Shown: piece after piece, positions 10,734-20,444 of the stretch
Numbering within the stretch: position 1 is the first letter of the stretch
How the letters are laid out: each line of letters starts with the position of its first letter
From: Prochlorococcus sp. AG-424-P18
GTDB lineage: Bacteria; Cyanobacteriota; Cyanobacteriia; PCC-6307; Cyanobiaceae
NCBI GenBank assembly: GCA_003213235.1
Contig: QCNJ01000012.1
Coordinates: 1-44,858 of the forward strand
Reading direction: 5' to 3'
Length of the DNA stretch: 44,858 nt
Program-made: the position numbers and the translations under genes
Notes under the pieces: generated by a model
Told to the model about the DNA's origin: nothing
The model's database searches: none
The model's input: only the letters and a program-made list of their open reading frames with translations

Positions 10734-11373
10734 GGAAGACTTAGTAAAATTAACTTCAAATATTAATAAAAATAGTTGTCCTAGAAATATTAATTTTCAC
10801 TGTCATACAAAATTTAGTGATGGAAGTCTAGAACCATATGAACTTTTAGAACAAGCGTATAAAAATAACTTGAAATTTTTATCAATAACCGATCATCATA
10901 CAATTAAAGCTCATGAATATATAAAAAATAATAATATTCTCAAAAATTATCCTAAAGATTCTTTTACATTAATTTCGGGAATAGAAATTAATTGTTTGAT
11001 TCTTGGATGTTTAGTACATGTAATTGGATTGGGAATAGATATAAAAAGTAAATATCTAAATCCATACATTCTTGGAGAGTCACCAATAGGTAATGATTTA
11101 AATATTAAATCAGTTATTAAAGCAATAAATTTAGCTGGTGGTTTATCATTTCTTGCACATCCAGCGAGATACAGGATTCCCTTTTATAAATTAATTCCAG
11201 AGGCCAAAATACAAGGTATTGATGGAATAGAGGTTTGGTACGATTATGAACTTAATGAAGTATGGAATCCTAGTTTATTTGTATGTTCAGAAATAGATAA
11301 ATTAGCAGATAAATATTCAATGCTAAAAACATGCGGAACAGATAGTCACGGACTTTCTCTATTAGGTAGATAA
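10726..11373 (+). CDS. PHP-domain metal-dependent phosphoesterase
   Basis: A 215-residue PHP-domain protein related to TrpH/YciV-type phosphoesterases. Metal-binding motifs follow the family order: FHCHTKFSDGSLEP near the N-terminus (HxH), LSITDHHTIKAH (DHH), GIEINC, FLAHPARYR, and CGTDSHG close to the C-terminus. These supply the histidines and acidic residues of a trinuclear metal site, which suggests hydrolysis of a phosphate ester. Substrates in the family range from nucleotides to 3',5'-bisphosphates and short oligonucleotides, so the substrate here is open. The ATG lies inside the end of hemJ, and the stop is one base from the stop of the convergent cobN. Confidence 0.85.
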   Translation: MNREDLVKLTSNINKNSCPRNINFHCHTKFSDGSLEPYELLEQAYKNNLKFLSITDHHTIKAHEYIKNNNILKNYPKDSFTLISGIEINCLILGCLVHVIGLGIDIKSKYLNPYILGESPIGNDLNIKSVIKAINLAGGLSFLAHPARYRIPFYKLIPEAKIQGIDGIEVWYDYELNEVWNPSLFVCSEIDKLADKYSMLKTCGTDSHGLSLLGR

Positions 11374-11374
11374 T

Positions 11375-14300
11375 TCAGAATTCGTTTTTTTCAATGATTG
11401 AATCAGTATTAATAATTATGTTCTTTAAATTTTCAATGACATCTGATGAACAATTATTCCACATTTTTCTATTGACAATTTCAAGTAATCTTTGTGCAAT
11501 ATCTCTTAAAGCCCATGGATTATTCTCTAGAAAGAAATTCTTAAGATCCAGATCACATAACCATGATTTATAAACTTCCTCATAACACCAATCTGAGACT
11601 ACTTCAGTAGAAGCATCAAAAGCATATAAGTAATCTAGTGTAGCTGAAAATTCAAACGCTCCTTTATAACCATTATCCTTCATTCCATTTATCCATTTAG
11701 GGTTAAGTATTCTTGATATAACAACTTTATTTATTTCATCTTGTAATTTTGATATTTTAGACAATCCAAATTTTGATAAATCACCATGATACATTTCAGG
11801 TAATTTACCGCTCAATTTTTTTACTGCTGAAGATAATCCGCCCTGAAACTGATAATAATCATCAGAATCTAAAATATCATGTTCTTTATTATCTTGATTA
11901 TGAACAACTAACTGGACATTTTTAAGAGCATTTTCTAATGATTTTTTATCCTCTATAGGTTCAAGATTATCACTGTAAATCCACTTACTCCAATTAAGAA
12001 ATGATTCTCCAAAATCATCAATATTATCCCAATTAGAATTTGAAATTAGTTCTTGCAGACCAGCTCCATATGAACCTGGCGCTGAACCAAATATACGATT
12101 AATTGAATCACCTTCCCTTGATACCCCAGCTAGAGGGTTAAATTTATCATCCTCATTAAGATTAGAAACAAGATTTATTGCTTTAGAAGTTAATTTAACT
12201 AACTGTGGAAATGCATCTCTAAACATTCCCGAAATCCTTAAAGTAACATCAACCCTTGGTCTTTCGAGAACAGATAAAGGAATTATTTCTAGATCAACTA
12301 CTCTTCTTGAAGGCCCATCCCAAATAGGCTGTACTCCTAATAAATATAGTATTTGACAAATGTCTTCACCACCATTTCTCATTGTGGATGTTGCCCATAC
12401 AGATATTGCTATATTTTTTAAATCTTCTCCATTATCTTGTTTGTATAAATCAATTATTTGTGAAGCGGACTGACAACCAACACTCCATGCTGATTCAGTT
12501 GGCAGTCTTCTCGAATCAACTGAAAAGAAATTTTTACCAGTGGGTAAAGTTTCAGTTTTACCTCTCGTAGGGGCTCCAGATGGACCACTTTTTACATATT
12601 GTCCATTTAATGAACTAATAAATGATAATTTCTCATTATATGAAGAATTAATTATTGGATATAGAATCTCTTTTTTTAATAATAAAAAATACTTATTATG
12701 TTTTTTTTCATTAAAGAAAAAGTCTATTATTTTCTGATTTTTATATTTTTCTAGATTTTTTATATTGGTATTCTTTTTATAAAAAAACAAATAAATTAAA
12801 TACTTTGCTTGTTGTTCCAAAAAATCAATAGCCATTCTAAAGTTTAAAATGTTTTTGTTGGAAAAAGTCAATAATATTTTTTTATCCTTTTCACTTAACA
12901 TTTGATCATATTTATTTGTCCAAGGATTCAAATCTAGTTTTAAATGTTTTGCTATATATTGAATAACACCAATTCGGTTGGCATTTGGTACTCTTGCAAT
13001 ACACAAGAATAAATTTATTTCATTAATGTCATTCTGCCGATTGCCAAAAATATGCAAACCTGTCCTAATTTGAGATTCTTTAATTTTGCAAAGAAAGGAA
13101 TCAATTTCTTCTATTTGATTAATTCTATTTTTTAAAGTAATTTCGCTAAAATCTTTTTTTATTAATTCAAAAATGGATTTTTCTATTATTTCAATCCGAT
13201 TCGAATTTAATAATTTTGCTTCAAAATATTCGTCTAAATAATTTTCTAATATTGAATATTTTCCATATAATTCTGACCTATCCAAAGGAGGGGTTAAATG
13301 ATCAATAATTGTTGCAGCAGTCCTTCTTTTAGCTTGGGATCCTTCTCCAGGATCATTTACGATAAAGGGATATATGTTTGGTATTGCCGGACAAATAATA
13401 TTTGGAAAACATTTATTGCTTAAACCTATAGATTTACCAGGTAACCATTCAACAGTCCCATGTTTACCAATATGACAAATAGCATTTGCATTAAAAACTT
13501 TTTCAATCCAAAAATATTGTGCTAAATATCTATGGGGAGGTGGAAGATCGGGAGAATGAATATCTCTATCAGTGAAAGCGTCATAACCTCGTTGAGGTTG
13601 AATCAATAATGTTATTTTCCCAAATCTAATACCATTGATTGAGAAGCCATTATTATCTAGATCAATCGCATAAGATGGTTTACCCCAACGACTAACAATA
13701 ATATTTTTGGGATCAAGTTCTAAATAATTCCAATATTTTAAATATTCGCTAAGTGGTAAGTAATCTAATGGTTTATTATTTTGAGATTCAATATCATTAG
13801 TCCTAGTTTTTATAAGCATTGACATTAATTCTGAAGAATCTTGAGGATAATTACAAGATCCAAGGTCATAACCTTCTTCTTTTAACCAATTAAGAATATT
13901 TATTATTGAAGATGGTGTATTTAGACCAACGCCATTACCGATTCTTGCGTTCTTTAATGGATAATTGCTTATTACTAAACAAATTCTTTTATCAAAATTA
14001 TTAAGTTTCTGTAGTTTCACATAATTTGTTGCTAATTTTGAAATCCATTGAATACCTACTTGATCAGCTTTGTAACTAGTTATTTCACTATATAGTGTAT
14101 TTTTCTTAGAAATAATTTCTTTAAATGCTGAAGGACAGGTAGTAATTCTTCCATCAAATTCGGGAATAATTATTTGCATTAATAAATCAGATGAATTCAT
14201 TCCAATAGATGAATTTAACCACTTTTTTCTTGATCTATTAGAAGAAAGAAGTTGTAAAATTGGAATTTTAAGAGAAGTAAAAATATTTGTTGAATTTTCA

Positions 14301-15112
14301 ATTAAATCGTTATTTTTGATTTGAGATGAAGAAAATGAAGTTGTGGTAATTATTAGTTTAATATCTTCTTTTTTAAAAATGTCTATTAATTTCTTCTGAA
14401 TAATATGATCTTTTAGTGTTGAAATAAAAAATGTTTTAGGAGATAGTCCGCATTTTCTTAATTGCAAGTTAAGTTTTTCGTTTGCTTCAATTTCATTAGC
14501 CAAAAAAAGTGATTTATAGGATATTATTCCTATCTTTTCGCCTTTTTCATTTTTCCAATCATATAAGTAGGGATCTGCATAAAAAGTAATATTAAAAAAT
14601 TCATCGGGAATTAATTTTTCATCTACAACTAAATAATTTAAACAATTAAGAAACTTTCTATAATTATCCAGACCTCCAGATCTTAGTAATCTAGAAATAT
14701 TTAATGCAATATTTTTATCTATACTACTTATTTCACATAAGGAAATTTCCTGCTCACTGGTACCTGATAGGATTAATAACTTCCTTTTTTTATTAACTGC
14801 TTGCCAATTTAAAAGTTGTTCAATTCCATAGTTCCATGTACCTTTATCTCCAAATATTCTAAGTACGACAACTTTTGCATAATTTATTGTTTTTAATAAA
14901 TAATTATCTATTTGAGCTGAGGAATTTAAATTAGAAATTTCTAAAGCTCTTATATTATTTTTTAATGAAGCAAATTCTTTTTCTAACAATAAGTTTGATA
15001 TAAGATTTAAATCAGCCTTGACACTTGTTATAAAAATAAAATCTGCAGCTGGTTGCTCAATTAAATCATCCTTATTCTTTTCATTTCCTGCTATATTTAA
15101 TATCCTGTGCAT
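11375..15112 (-). CDS. cobN: Cobaltochelatase, CobN subunit
   Basis: CobN is the large subunit that holds the corrin ring during ATP-driven cobalt insertion in cobalamin synthesis. It belongs to the same family as magnesium chelatase ChlH/BchH. The length of 1245 residues is normal. Conserved core segments include HIGKHGTVEWLPGK, a probable substrate/metal region, NDPGEGSQAKRRTAA, ARVPNANRIG and DVTLRISGMFRDAFPQLV. CobN is distinguished from ChlH by overall length and by its position in a B12-linked context: the B12-dependent metH is two genes away and cobU lies at 30865. The ATPase subunits are not in this window; in cyanobacteria they are probably shared with the magnesium chelatase. The gene is divergent from ilvE across a 72-bp gap. 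Confidence 0.93.
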   Translation of the reverse strand: MHRILNIAGNEKNKDDLIEQPAADFIFITSVKADLNLISNLLLEKEFASLKNNIRALEISNLNSSAQIDNYLLKTINYAKVVVLRIFGDKGTWNYGIEQLLNWQAVNKKRKLLILSGTSEQEISLCEISSIDKNIALNISRLLRSGGLDNYRKFLNCLNYLVVDEKLIPDEFFNITFYADPYLYDWKNEKGEKIGIISYKSLFLANEIEANEKLNLQLRKCGLSPKTFFISTLKDHIIQKKLIDIFKKEDIKLIITTTSFSSSQIKNNDLIENSTNIFTSLKIPILQLLSSNRSRKKWLNSSIGMNSSDLLMQIIIPEFDGRITTCPSAFKEIISKKNTLYSEITSYKADQVGIQWISKLATNYVKLQKLNNFDKRICLVISNYPLKNARIGNGVGLNTPSSIINILNWLKEEGYDLGSCNYPQDSSELMSMLIKTRTNDIESQNNKPLDYLPLSEYLKYWNYLELDPKNIIVSRWGKPSYAIDLDNNGFSINGIRFGKITLLIQPQRGYDAFTDRDIHSPDLPPPHRYLAQYFWIEKVFNANAICHIGKHGTVEWLPGKSIGLSNKCFPNIICPAIPNIYPFIVNDPGEGSQAKRRTAATIIDHLTPPLDRSELYGKYSILENYLDEYFEAKLLNSNRIEIIEKSIFELIKKDFSEITLKNRINQIEEIDSFLCKIKESQIRTGLHIFGNRQNDINEINLFLCIARVPNANRIGVIQYIAKHLKLDLNPWTNKYDQMLSEKDKKILLTFSNKNILNFRMAIDFLEQQAKYLIYLFFYKKNTNIKNLEKYKNQKIIDFFFNEKKHNKYFLLLKKEILYPIINSSYNEKLSFISSLNGQYVKSGPSGAPTRGKTETLPTGKNFFSVDSRRLPTESAWSVGCQSASQIIDLYKQDNGEDLKNIAISVWATSTMRNGGEDICQILYLLGVQPIWDGPSRRVVDLEIIPLSVLERPRVDVTLRISGMFRDAFPQLVKLTSKAINLVSNLNEDDKFNPLAGVSREGDSINRIFGSAPGSYGAGLQELISNSNWDNIDDFGESFLNWSKWIYSDNLEPIEDKKSLENALKNVQLVVHNQDNKEHDILDSDDYYQFQGGLSSAVKKLSGKLPEMYHGDLSKFGLSKISKLQDEINKVVISRILNPKWINGMKDNGYKGAFEFSATLDYLYAFDASTEVVSDWCYEEVYKSWLCDLDLKNFFLENNPWALRDIAQRLLEIVNRKMWNNCSSDVIENLKNIIINTDSIIEKNEF

Positions 15113-15184
15113 TTTTATATATAAATAAGGTTTAGAATACGTAAGTAGGATAAAACAAGTTTACCTTAATTAAATAAATTAAAT

Positions 15185-16099
15185 ATGCATGAATTTCTTC
15201 CATACGCCTGGTTCGAAGGTAAATGTATTCCTTTTAAAGAAGCAAAAATATCAATAGCTACTCATGCACTACATTACGGTACTGCTGCATTTGGAGGAAT
15301 GCGTGCGATACCTAACCCAACAAACAAAGAAGAATTCCTTTTGTTTAGAACTGATAAACATATAAAAAGATTATCTCAAAGTGCAAAATTACTCTTAAAT
15401 GAAATTTCTGAAGAATATATTTTTAAAGCCTTAGAAGAAGTTATAAAAAGAAACAAGCCAGAAAAACCTATTTATATAAGACCATTTGTATATACAAGCG
15501 ATTTAGGTATAGCTCCAAGGTTACACAATATTGAAACAGATTTCTTTATTTATTGTATTGAACTAGGAGATTATCTATCCCCAGATGGTGTTTCTTGTAG
15601 AATGAGTAGTTGGACAAGACAAGAAGATAGATCTCTCCCCTTAAGAGGAAAAATAAGTGGAGCATATATTACTAGTTCATTAGCCAAAACAGAAGCTAGT
15701 TTATCGGGTTTTGATGAAGCTCTGCTATTAAATTCAAGTGGTAAGGTAAGCGAAGCTAGTGGTATGAATTTATTTATTGTAAGAAATGGAGACTTAATCA
15801 CTCCTGGTGTTGATCAAGATATCCTTGAGGGGATTACTAGAGCTAGTGTAATTGAATTAGCAAAATCATTTGGAATAAATGTAATTGAGAGGTCTGTTGA
15901 TAAAACAGAATTATTAATAGCAGATGAAGTTTTTCTAACTGGTACAGCAGCAAAAATTACACCAGTAAAAAAAATTGAATCAACTGAATTAAATGTTGAA
16001 AGACCAATAATGAATAAATTAAAAAGTAAGCTTATAGAAATAACAGAAGGCCGTTCTCAAGACTATGATAATTGGGTAACAAGAATTTCACTGAAATAA
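15185..16099 (+). CDS. ilvE: Branched-chain amino acid aminotransferase
   Basis: IlvE catalyses the last step in isoleucine, leucine and valine synthesis, transferring the amino group from glutamate to the branched 2-oxo acids. It is a fold-type IV PLP enzyme. The LHYGTAAFGGMRA stretch near residue 30, the PLP lysine Lys156 in RGKISGAY, and the EASGMNLFIV and LTGTAAKITPV segments fit the family. The length of 304 residues is standard. It sits 18 bp upstream of metH in the same direction, so the two are probably co-transcribed; both act in amino acid synthesis, though in different pathways. Confidence 0.95.
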   Translation: MHEFLPYAWFEGKCIPFKEAKISIATHALHYGTAAFGGMRAIPNPTNKEEFLLFRTDKHIKRLSQSAKLLLNEISEEYIFKALEEVIKRNKPEKPIYIRPFVYTSDLGIAPRLHNIETDFFIYCIELGDYLSPDGVSCRMSSWTRQEDRSLPLRGKISGAYITSSLAKTEASLSGFDEALLLNSSGKVSEASGMNLFIVRNGDLITPGVDQDILEGITRASVIELAKSFGINVIERSVDKTELLIADEVFLTGTAAKITPVKKIESTELNVERPIMNKLKSKLIEITEGRSQDYDNWVTRISLK

Positions 16100-16117
16100 A
16101 TTAATTTTTACCTAAAA

Positions 16118-19100
16118 ATGGAATCTTTCAGAACCTATCTAAATAGAGATGAAAAACCATTAATTATTTTTGACGGAGGTACTGGAACATCTTTTCAGAA
16201 CTTAAATCTTACTGCAGATGACTTTGGAGGAAAAGAATTAGAGGGATGTAATGAAAACCTTGTTTTATCGTCGCCAGATGTAGTTGCGAAGGTTCATAAT
16301 TCTTTTTTAGAAGCTGGTTGTCATGTTATAGAAACTAATACATTTGGAGCCTCATCAATAGTTCTTGATGAATATGATATTGCGGATAAGGCTTATGAGA
16401 TAAATAAAAATGCGGCATTTATAGCAAAAAAAGCTGCTGCCAAATACTCATCAGTTGATAAACCAAGGTTTGTAGCAGGTTCAATTGGGCCAACAACTAA
16501 ATTACCCACCTTAGGACATATAGATTTTGATGAATTAAAGCAATCATATAAAGAACAAATTTATGGTCTTATAGATGGAGGAGTTGATCTTCTTTTGATT
16601 GAAACTTGTCAGGATGTTTTGCAAATTAAGTCTGCCTTATTAGCATCAAAAGAAATTCTTGAAAGTAAAAATATTGATATACCTTTAATGGTATCTATAA
16701 CAATGGAAACAACAGGTACTATGCTTGTCGGATCTGATATTGCTTCTGCATTAACAATACTAGAGCCATTTAGTATAGATATCCTTGGACTTAATTGTGC
16801 AACTGGCCCTGAGCAAATGAAGGAACATATTAAATATTTGTCTGAAAATTCTCCCTTCGCTATAAGTTGTATTCCCAATGCAGGTCTTCCTGAAAATATT
16901 GGTGGTGTAGCTCACTATAGATTAAAGCCAATAGAATTAAAGATGCAGTTAATGAATTTTATATATGACTTTAATGTTCAATTAATAGGTGGATGTTGTG
17001 GGACAACACCTGAACATATAAAATACCTTTCTTCAATAATCGATGAAATTATTGATAATGAAAGGACTAACAATAATGGAAAAAAAAATTCAAGCGGTTT
17101 TATTCCATCTGCCTCATCAATATATAACTCTGTGCCATATAAACAAGACAATTCAATTTTGATAATAGGAGAAAGATTAAATGCAAGTGGATCGAAAAAG
17201 GTAAGGGAGTTATTAAATAACGACGATTGGGATGGCTTAGTTGCAATTGCCAAGCAACAACAAAAAGAAAACGCTCATGTTCTTGATGTAAATGTCGATT
17301 ATGTAGGCAGAGACGGAGTGAAAGATATGAAAGAAATAACTTCAAGACTAGTTACCAATATAAATTTACCATTAATGATTGACTCTACAGATGCTGACAA
17401 AATGGAAAGTGGATTAAAGTCAGCTGGTGGTAAATGTATTATAAATTCAACCAATTACGAAGATGGCAATGAAAGGTTTGATCAAGTTCTAAATTTAGCC
17501 TTAGGGTACGGTTCAGGTCTTGTTGTCGGAACAATTGATGAAGAAGGAATGGCAAGGAATTCAGAAAAAAAATATAAGATTGTCAAACGAGCGATTAATA
17601 GAACAAGAGAATGTGGTTTGTCAGATTATGAGCTATTTTTTGATCCATTAGCTCTGCCAATATCTACAGGGATAGAAGAAGATAGATTAAACGCTAAAGA
17701 AACTATTAGCGCTATATTAAAAATTCGTGAAAATTTCCCAGATATTCATATCATACTTGGGATATCAAACATTAGTTTTGGTCTTTCACCATTATCAAGA
17801 ATTAATCTAAATTCAATATTTTTAGATGAATGCATAAAAGCAGGATTAGATTCTGCTATCATCGCACCAAATAAAATTTTGCCATTATCAAAAATTTCTG
17901 AAGAAACTAAAAAGCTTTGCTTAGATTTGATTTATGATAAAAGACAATTTGAAGACGATATTTGTATTTATGATCCATTAGTAGAATTAACAAAGGCTTT
18001 TCAAGATTTATCTATTCAAGATTTCAAAAAAGCATCTTCAGAAAATAAAAACCTAACTCTTGAAGAAAGTCTGAAAAATCATATTATTGATGGAGAAAAA
18101 ATAGGATTAGAGGATCAATTAAATAAAGCGTTAAAAAAATATAAACCTCTTGAAATAATTAATACCTTTTTACTAGATGGGATGAAAGTTGTAGGAGATT
18201 TATTTGGCTCAGGTCAAATGCAATTACCATTTGTACTCCAATCCGCTGAAACAATGAAATTTGCGGTTTCAATTTTAGAACCATATATGGAAACTGTAGA
18301 TGAAAATATATCAAATGGAAAACTTTTAATTGCGACTGTCAAAGGCGATGTACATGATATTGGAAAAAATTTGGTAGATATAATACTTACAAATAATGGT
18401 TATGACGTTATAAATCTTGGAATAAAGCAAGATGTTTCAGCAATTATAGATGCACAAAAGAAGCACAATGCAGATTGCATAGCTATGAGCGGATTACTTG
18501 TTAAATCAACTGCATTTATGAAAGATAATTTAGAGGCTTTTAACAATGAAGATATTAGTGTACCAGTAATATTAGGAGGCGCAGCCTTAACCCCAAAATT
18601 TGTAAATGAGGATTGCAGCAAAATATATAAAGGGAAAATATTGTACGGGAAAGATGCGTTCACTGATCTTAAATTCATGAATGAATATATGGATAATAAA
18701 AAAAAGGGTAATTGGTCAAATACAGAGGGCTTCATAAACAATGAGGGTATTAATATTAATTTAGCCTCGCCAAAATCCAACTCTCAAGCTGTTAAAGAAT
18801 CAATATCAATAAATACCGAGACTTCCAAATTAAATTTAAAAGAAAATTTTATAAGATCTAAATTTATAAATGAAGAAGAACCAATTAAAGCTCCTTTCTT
18901 GGGAACGAAAGTCTTGAACGACGTTGATATAGATATAAATAAATTAATTTTTTATTTAGATACAAAAGCTCTATTTAGCGGACAATGGCAAATAAAAAAA
19001 GGAAAAAACCAAAGCGTAGATGAATATAATAACTATTTGGATTCATATGCTAAACCATTGTTAGATAAATGGTTAGAGACAATTATAGAAAAAAAACTTA

Positions 19101-19684
19101 TTTCACCCAAAGCAGTTTATGGATATTTCAAGTGCGGGAGAAAAGATAATAGTATTTTCTTATTTGATAAGAAATCATTAAATAAAATTTCCCAATTTAA
19201 TTTTCCAAGACAAAAATCTGGGAATAATCTATGCATAGCTGATTTTTATTGTGATTTGAAAAATGATAAACCGATAGATATATTTCCTATGCAGGCAGTA
19301 ACCATGGGCGATATTGCTAGTGAATATTCTCAAAAATTATTTAAAGAAGATAAATATAGCGATTACTTGTTATTCCATGGACTTACAGTGCAATTAGCAG
19401 AAGCTCTAGCTGAGTATGTCCATGCATTAATTCGTATTGAATGTGGTTTTAGATCTGAAGAACCAGACAAAAATAGAGAAATACTAGCTCAAAAATATAG
19501 AGGAGCTAGATATTCTTTTGGTTATCCTGCATGTCCAAAAGTATCTGATTCAAACATACAATTATCATTGTTGGATGCAAAAAGAATAAACTTGACCATG
19601 GATGAATCTGAACAACTCCATCCAGAACAAAGTACTACAGCTATCATTTCACTACACTCAAAAGCTAAATATTTCAGCGCTTAA
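16118..19684 (+). CDS. metH: Cobalamin-dependent methionine synthase
   Basis: MetH methylates homocysteine to methionine using methyltetrahydrofolate and an enzyme-bound cobalamin. The 1188 residues contain all four modules. The homocysteine domain includes the zinc cysteines in GLNCATGP and GGCCGTTPEH. The pterin domain has IGERLNASGSKK and DVNVDYVGRDG. The cobalamin-binding domain carries DVHDIGKNLV, with the cobalt-ligating His746, preceded by a helical cap. The C-terminal activation domain includes AEALAEYVHALIR and GARYSFGYPACP, which bind S-adenosylmethionine for reactivation. The 18-bp gap to ilvE leaves no room for a cobalamin riboswitch. The stop codon lies in a terminator hairpin. 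Confidence 0.98.
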   Translation: MESFRTYLNRDEKPLIIFDGGTGTSFQNLNLTADDFGGKELEGCNENLVLSSPDVVAKVHNSFLEAGCHVIETNTFGASSIVLDEYDIADKAYEINKNAAFIAKKAAAKYSSVDKPRFVAGSIGPTTKLPTLGHIDFDELKQSYKEQIYGLIDGGVDLLLIETCQDVLQIKSALLASKEILESKNIDIPLMVSITMETTGTMLVGSDIASALTILEPFSIDILGLNCATGPEQMKEHIKYLSENSPFAISCIPNAGLPENIGGVAHYRLKPIELKMQLMNFIYDFNVQLIGGCCGTTPEHIKYLSSIIDEIIDNERTNNNGKKNSSGFIPSASSIYNSVPYKQDNSILIIGERLNASGSKKVRELLNNDDWDGLVAIAKQQQKENAHVLDVNVDYVGRDGVKDMKEITSRLVTNINLPLMIDSTDADKMESGLKSAGGKCIINSTNYEDGNERFDQVLNLALGYGSGLVVGTIDEEGMARNSEKKYKIVKRAINRTRECGLSDYELFFDPLALPISTGIEEDRLNAKETISAILKIRENFPDIHIILGISNISFGLSPLSRINLNSIFLDECIKAGLDSAIIAPNKILPLSKISEETKKLCLDLIYDKRQFEDDICIYDPLVELTKAFQDLSIQDFKKASSENKNLTLEESLKNHIIDGEKIGLEDQLNKALKKYKPLEIINTFLLDGMKVVGDLFGSGQMQLPFVLQSAETMKFAVSILEPYMETVDENISNGKLLIATVKGDVHDIGKNLVDIILTNNGYDVINLGIKQDVSAIIDAQKKHNADCIAMSGLLVKSTAFMKDNLEAFNNEDISVPVILGGAALTPKFVNEDCSKIYKGKILYGKDAFTDLKFMNEYMDNKKKGNWSNTEGFINNEGININLASPKSNSQAVKESISINTETSKLNLKENFIRSKFINEEEPIKAPFLGTKVLNDVDIDINKLIFYLDTKALFSGQWQIKKGKNQSVDEYNNYLDSYAKPLLDKWLETIIEKKLISPKAVYGYFKCGRKDNSIFLFDKKSLNKISQFNFPRQKSGNNLCIADFYCDLKNDKPIDIFPMQAVTMGDIASEYSQKLFKEDKYSDYLLFHGLTVQLAEALAEYVHALIRIECGFRSEEPDKNREILAQKYRGARYSFGYPACPKVSDSNIQLSLLDAKRINLTMDESEQLHPEQSTTAIISLHSKAKYFSA

Positions 19685-19696
19685 GCTGAATTTTTA
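19673..19696 (+). terminator. Intrinsic terminator of metH
   Basis: The arms TTCAGC (19673-19678) and GCTGAA (19685-19690) form a perfect 6-bp stem with a 6-base loop, followed directly by five T residues. The metH TAA at 19682 lies inside the loop, so the gene ends within its own terminator. The T-run is only on the plus strand, so the hairpin works best for metH and less well for the convergent small gene at 19694. Confidence 0.7.
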
Positions 19697-19912
19697 GTTG
19701 TTTTCTAAATATTCAATAATTTCTTCCTGCAGTTCTTCCATCGTTTCATTATCACCCAGATCAAGTCCCTCACCCGCGGCATCCTGTGTTAACTCAAGAT
19801 AATATGAAGCACCATCACTAGATAAAAATTCTAATGCGCAAGTTTCATTACTATCTTTAAAAGCTTTATAAAGAGCTTTAAATGCAATGTTTTCAGTAAA
19901 GTCCCAATCCAT
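19694..19912 (-). CDS. Small acidic conserved hypothetical protein
   Basis: A 72-residue, strongly acidic, soluble protein without cysteines other than one near the middle, and without a signal peptide. The C-terminal part (ETMEELQEEIIEYLENN) is predicted to be helical and is rich in glutamate. No domain is recognised. It is convergent with metH and divergent from the DUF2237 gene at 20013, so it is probably expressed alone. Its normal coding look (ATG start, acidic amphipathic composition) supports a real gene. No function can be offered. Confidence 0.7.
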   Translation of the reverse strand: MDWDFTENIAFKALYKAFKDSNETCALEFLSSDGASYYLELTQDAAGEGLDLGDNETMEELQEEIIEYLENN

Positions 19913-20012
19913 ATAATGAAAAAAACCTTATTAGAATTATTACCTCCTTACCCCCCATACTCGTCAACCTTTTTTAAAGAAATGTTGGTGTTTTATTATT
20001 ATTAAAAAATCT

Positions 20013-20396
20013 ATGACCATAAATAATCAAAATCAGTTAAATGTCCTTGGAGAAGAAATTGAGATTTGTAGTTGCGCACCTATGACAGGGTGGTTCAGAG
20101 ATGGATTTTGCAACTATGACAAAAATGATGGAGGGAATCATTCGATATGTTGTGTAATGGATGATAATTTCCTGAAATATAGTAAATCACAAGGTAATGA
20201 TTTAATAACTCCCATGCCTATTTATTCCTTCCCAGGACTAAAGGATGGCGATCATTGGTGTATTTGTCTTGATAGGTGGAAGCAAGCATTATTAGACGGT
20301 CTTGCACCAAAAGTCATATTAGAATCAACGAATATTGTAGTCTTAGAATCAGTACCTCTGGAAAAATTGAAAGAATATCAATTTAATAAAAAATAA
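20013..20396 (+). CDS. DUF2237 family protein
   Basis: A 127-residue protein of the DUF2237 family (COG3651 type). The order NVLGEEIEICSCAPMTGWFRDG, then GNHSICCVM, FLKYSKSQGNDLITP, and FPGLKDGDHWCICLDRW matches this widely distributed bacterial family; the conserved cysteines and tryptophans in these blocks suggest a structural or metal-related role, but no activity is established. The original family proteins are uncharacterised. It stands alone between a divergent small gene and the downstream Ap4A phosphorylase-like gene, 48 bp away. Confidence 0.85.
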   Translation: MTINNQNQLNVLGEEIEICSCAPMTGWFRDGFCNYDKNDGGNHSICCVMDDNFLKYSKSQGNDLITPMPIYSFPGLKDGDHWCICLDRWKQALLDGLAPKVILESTNIVVLESVPLEKLKEYQFNKK

Positions 20397-20444
20397 TTAC
20401 AATTTTATTTTTTTTTTTAGAATGATTATGATAATTTTTTTTAA

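Noticed and set aside
10490..10759. Minus-strand 89-codon frame
   Set aside because: It lies across hemJ and the start of the PHP gene, both clear family members on the other strand. It is a shadow frame.
16100..16117. Possible cobalamin riboswitch before metH
   Set aside because: The gap between ilvE and metH is only 18 bp. No B12-box-like sequence was seen there or in the cobN/ilvE gap (15113-15184), which is also too short.
17100..17345. Overlapping minus-strand frames of 81-91 codons inside metH
   Set aside because: They sit within the pterin-binding domain of metH and have no independent support.
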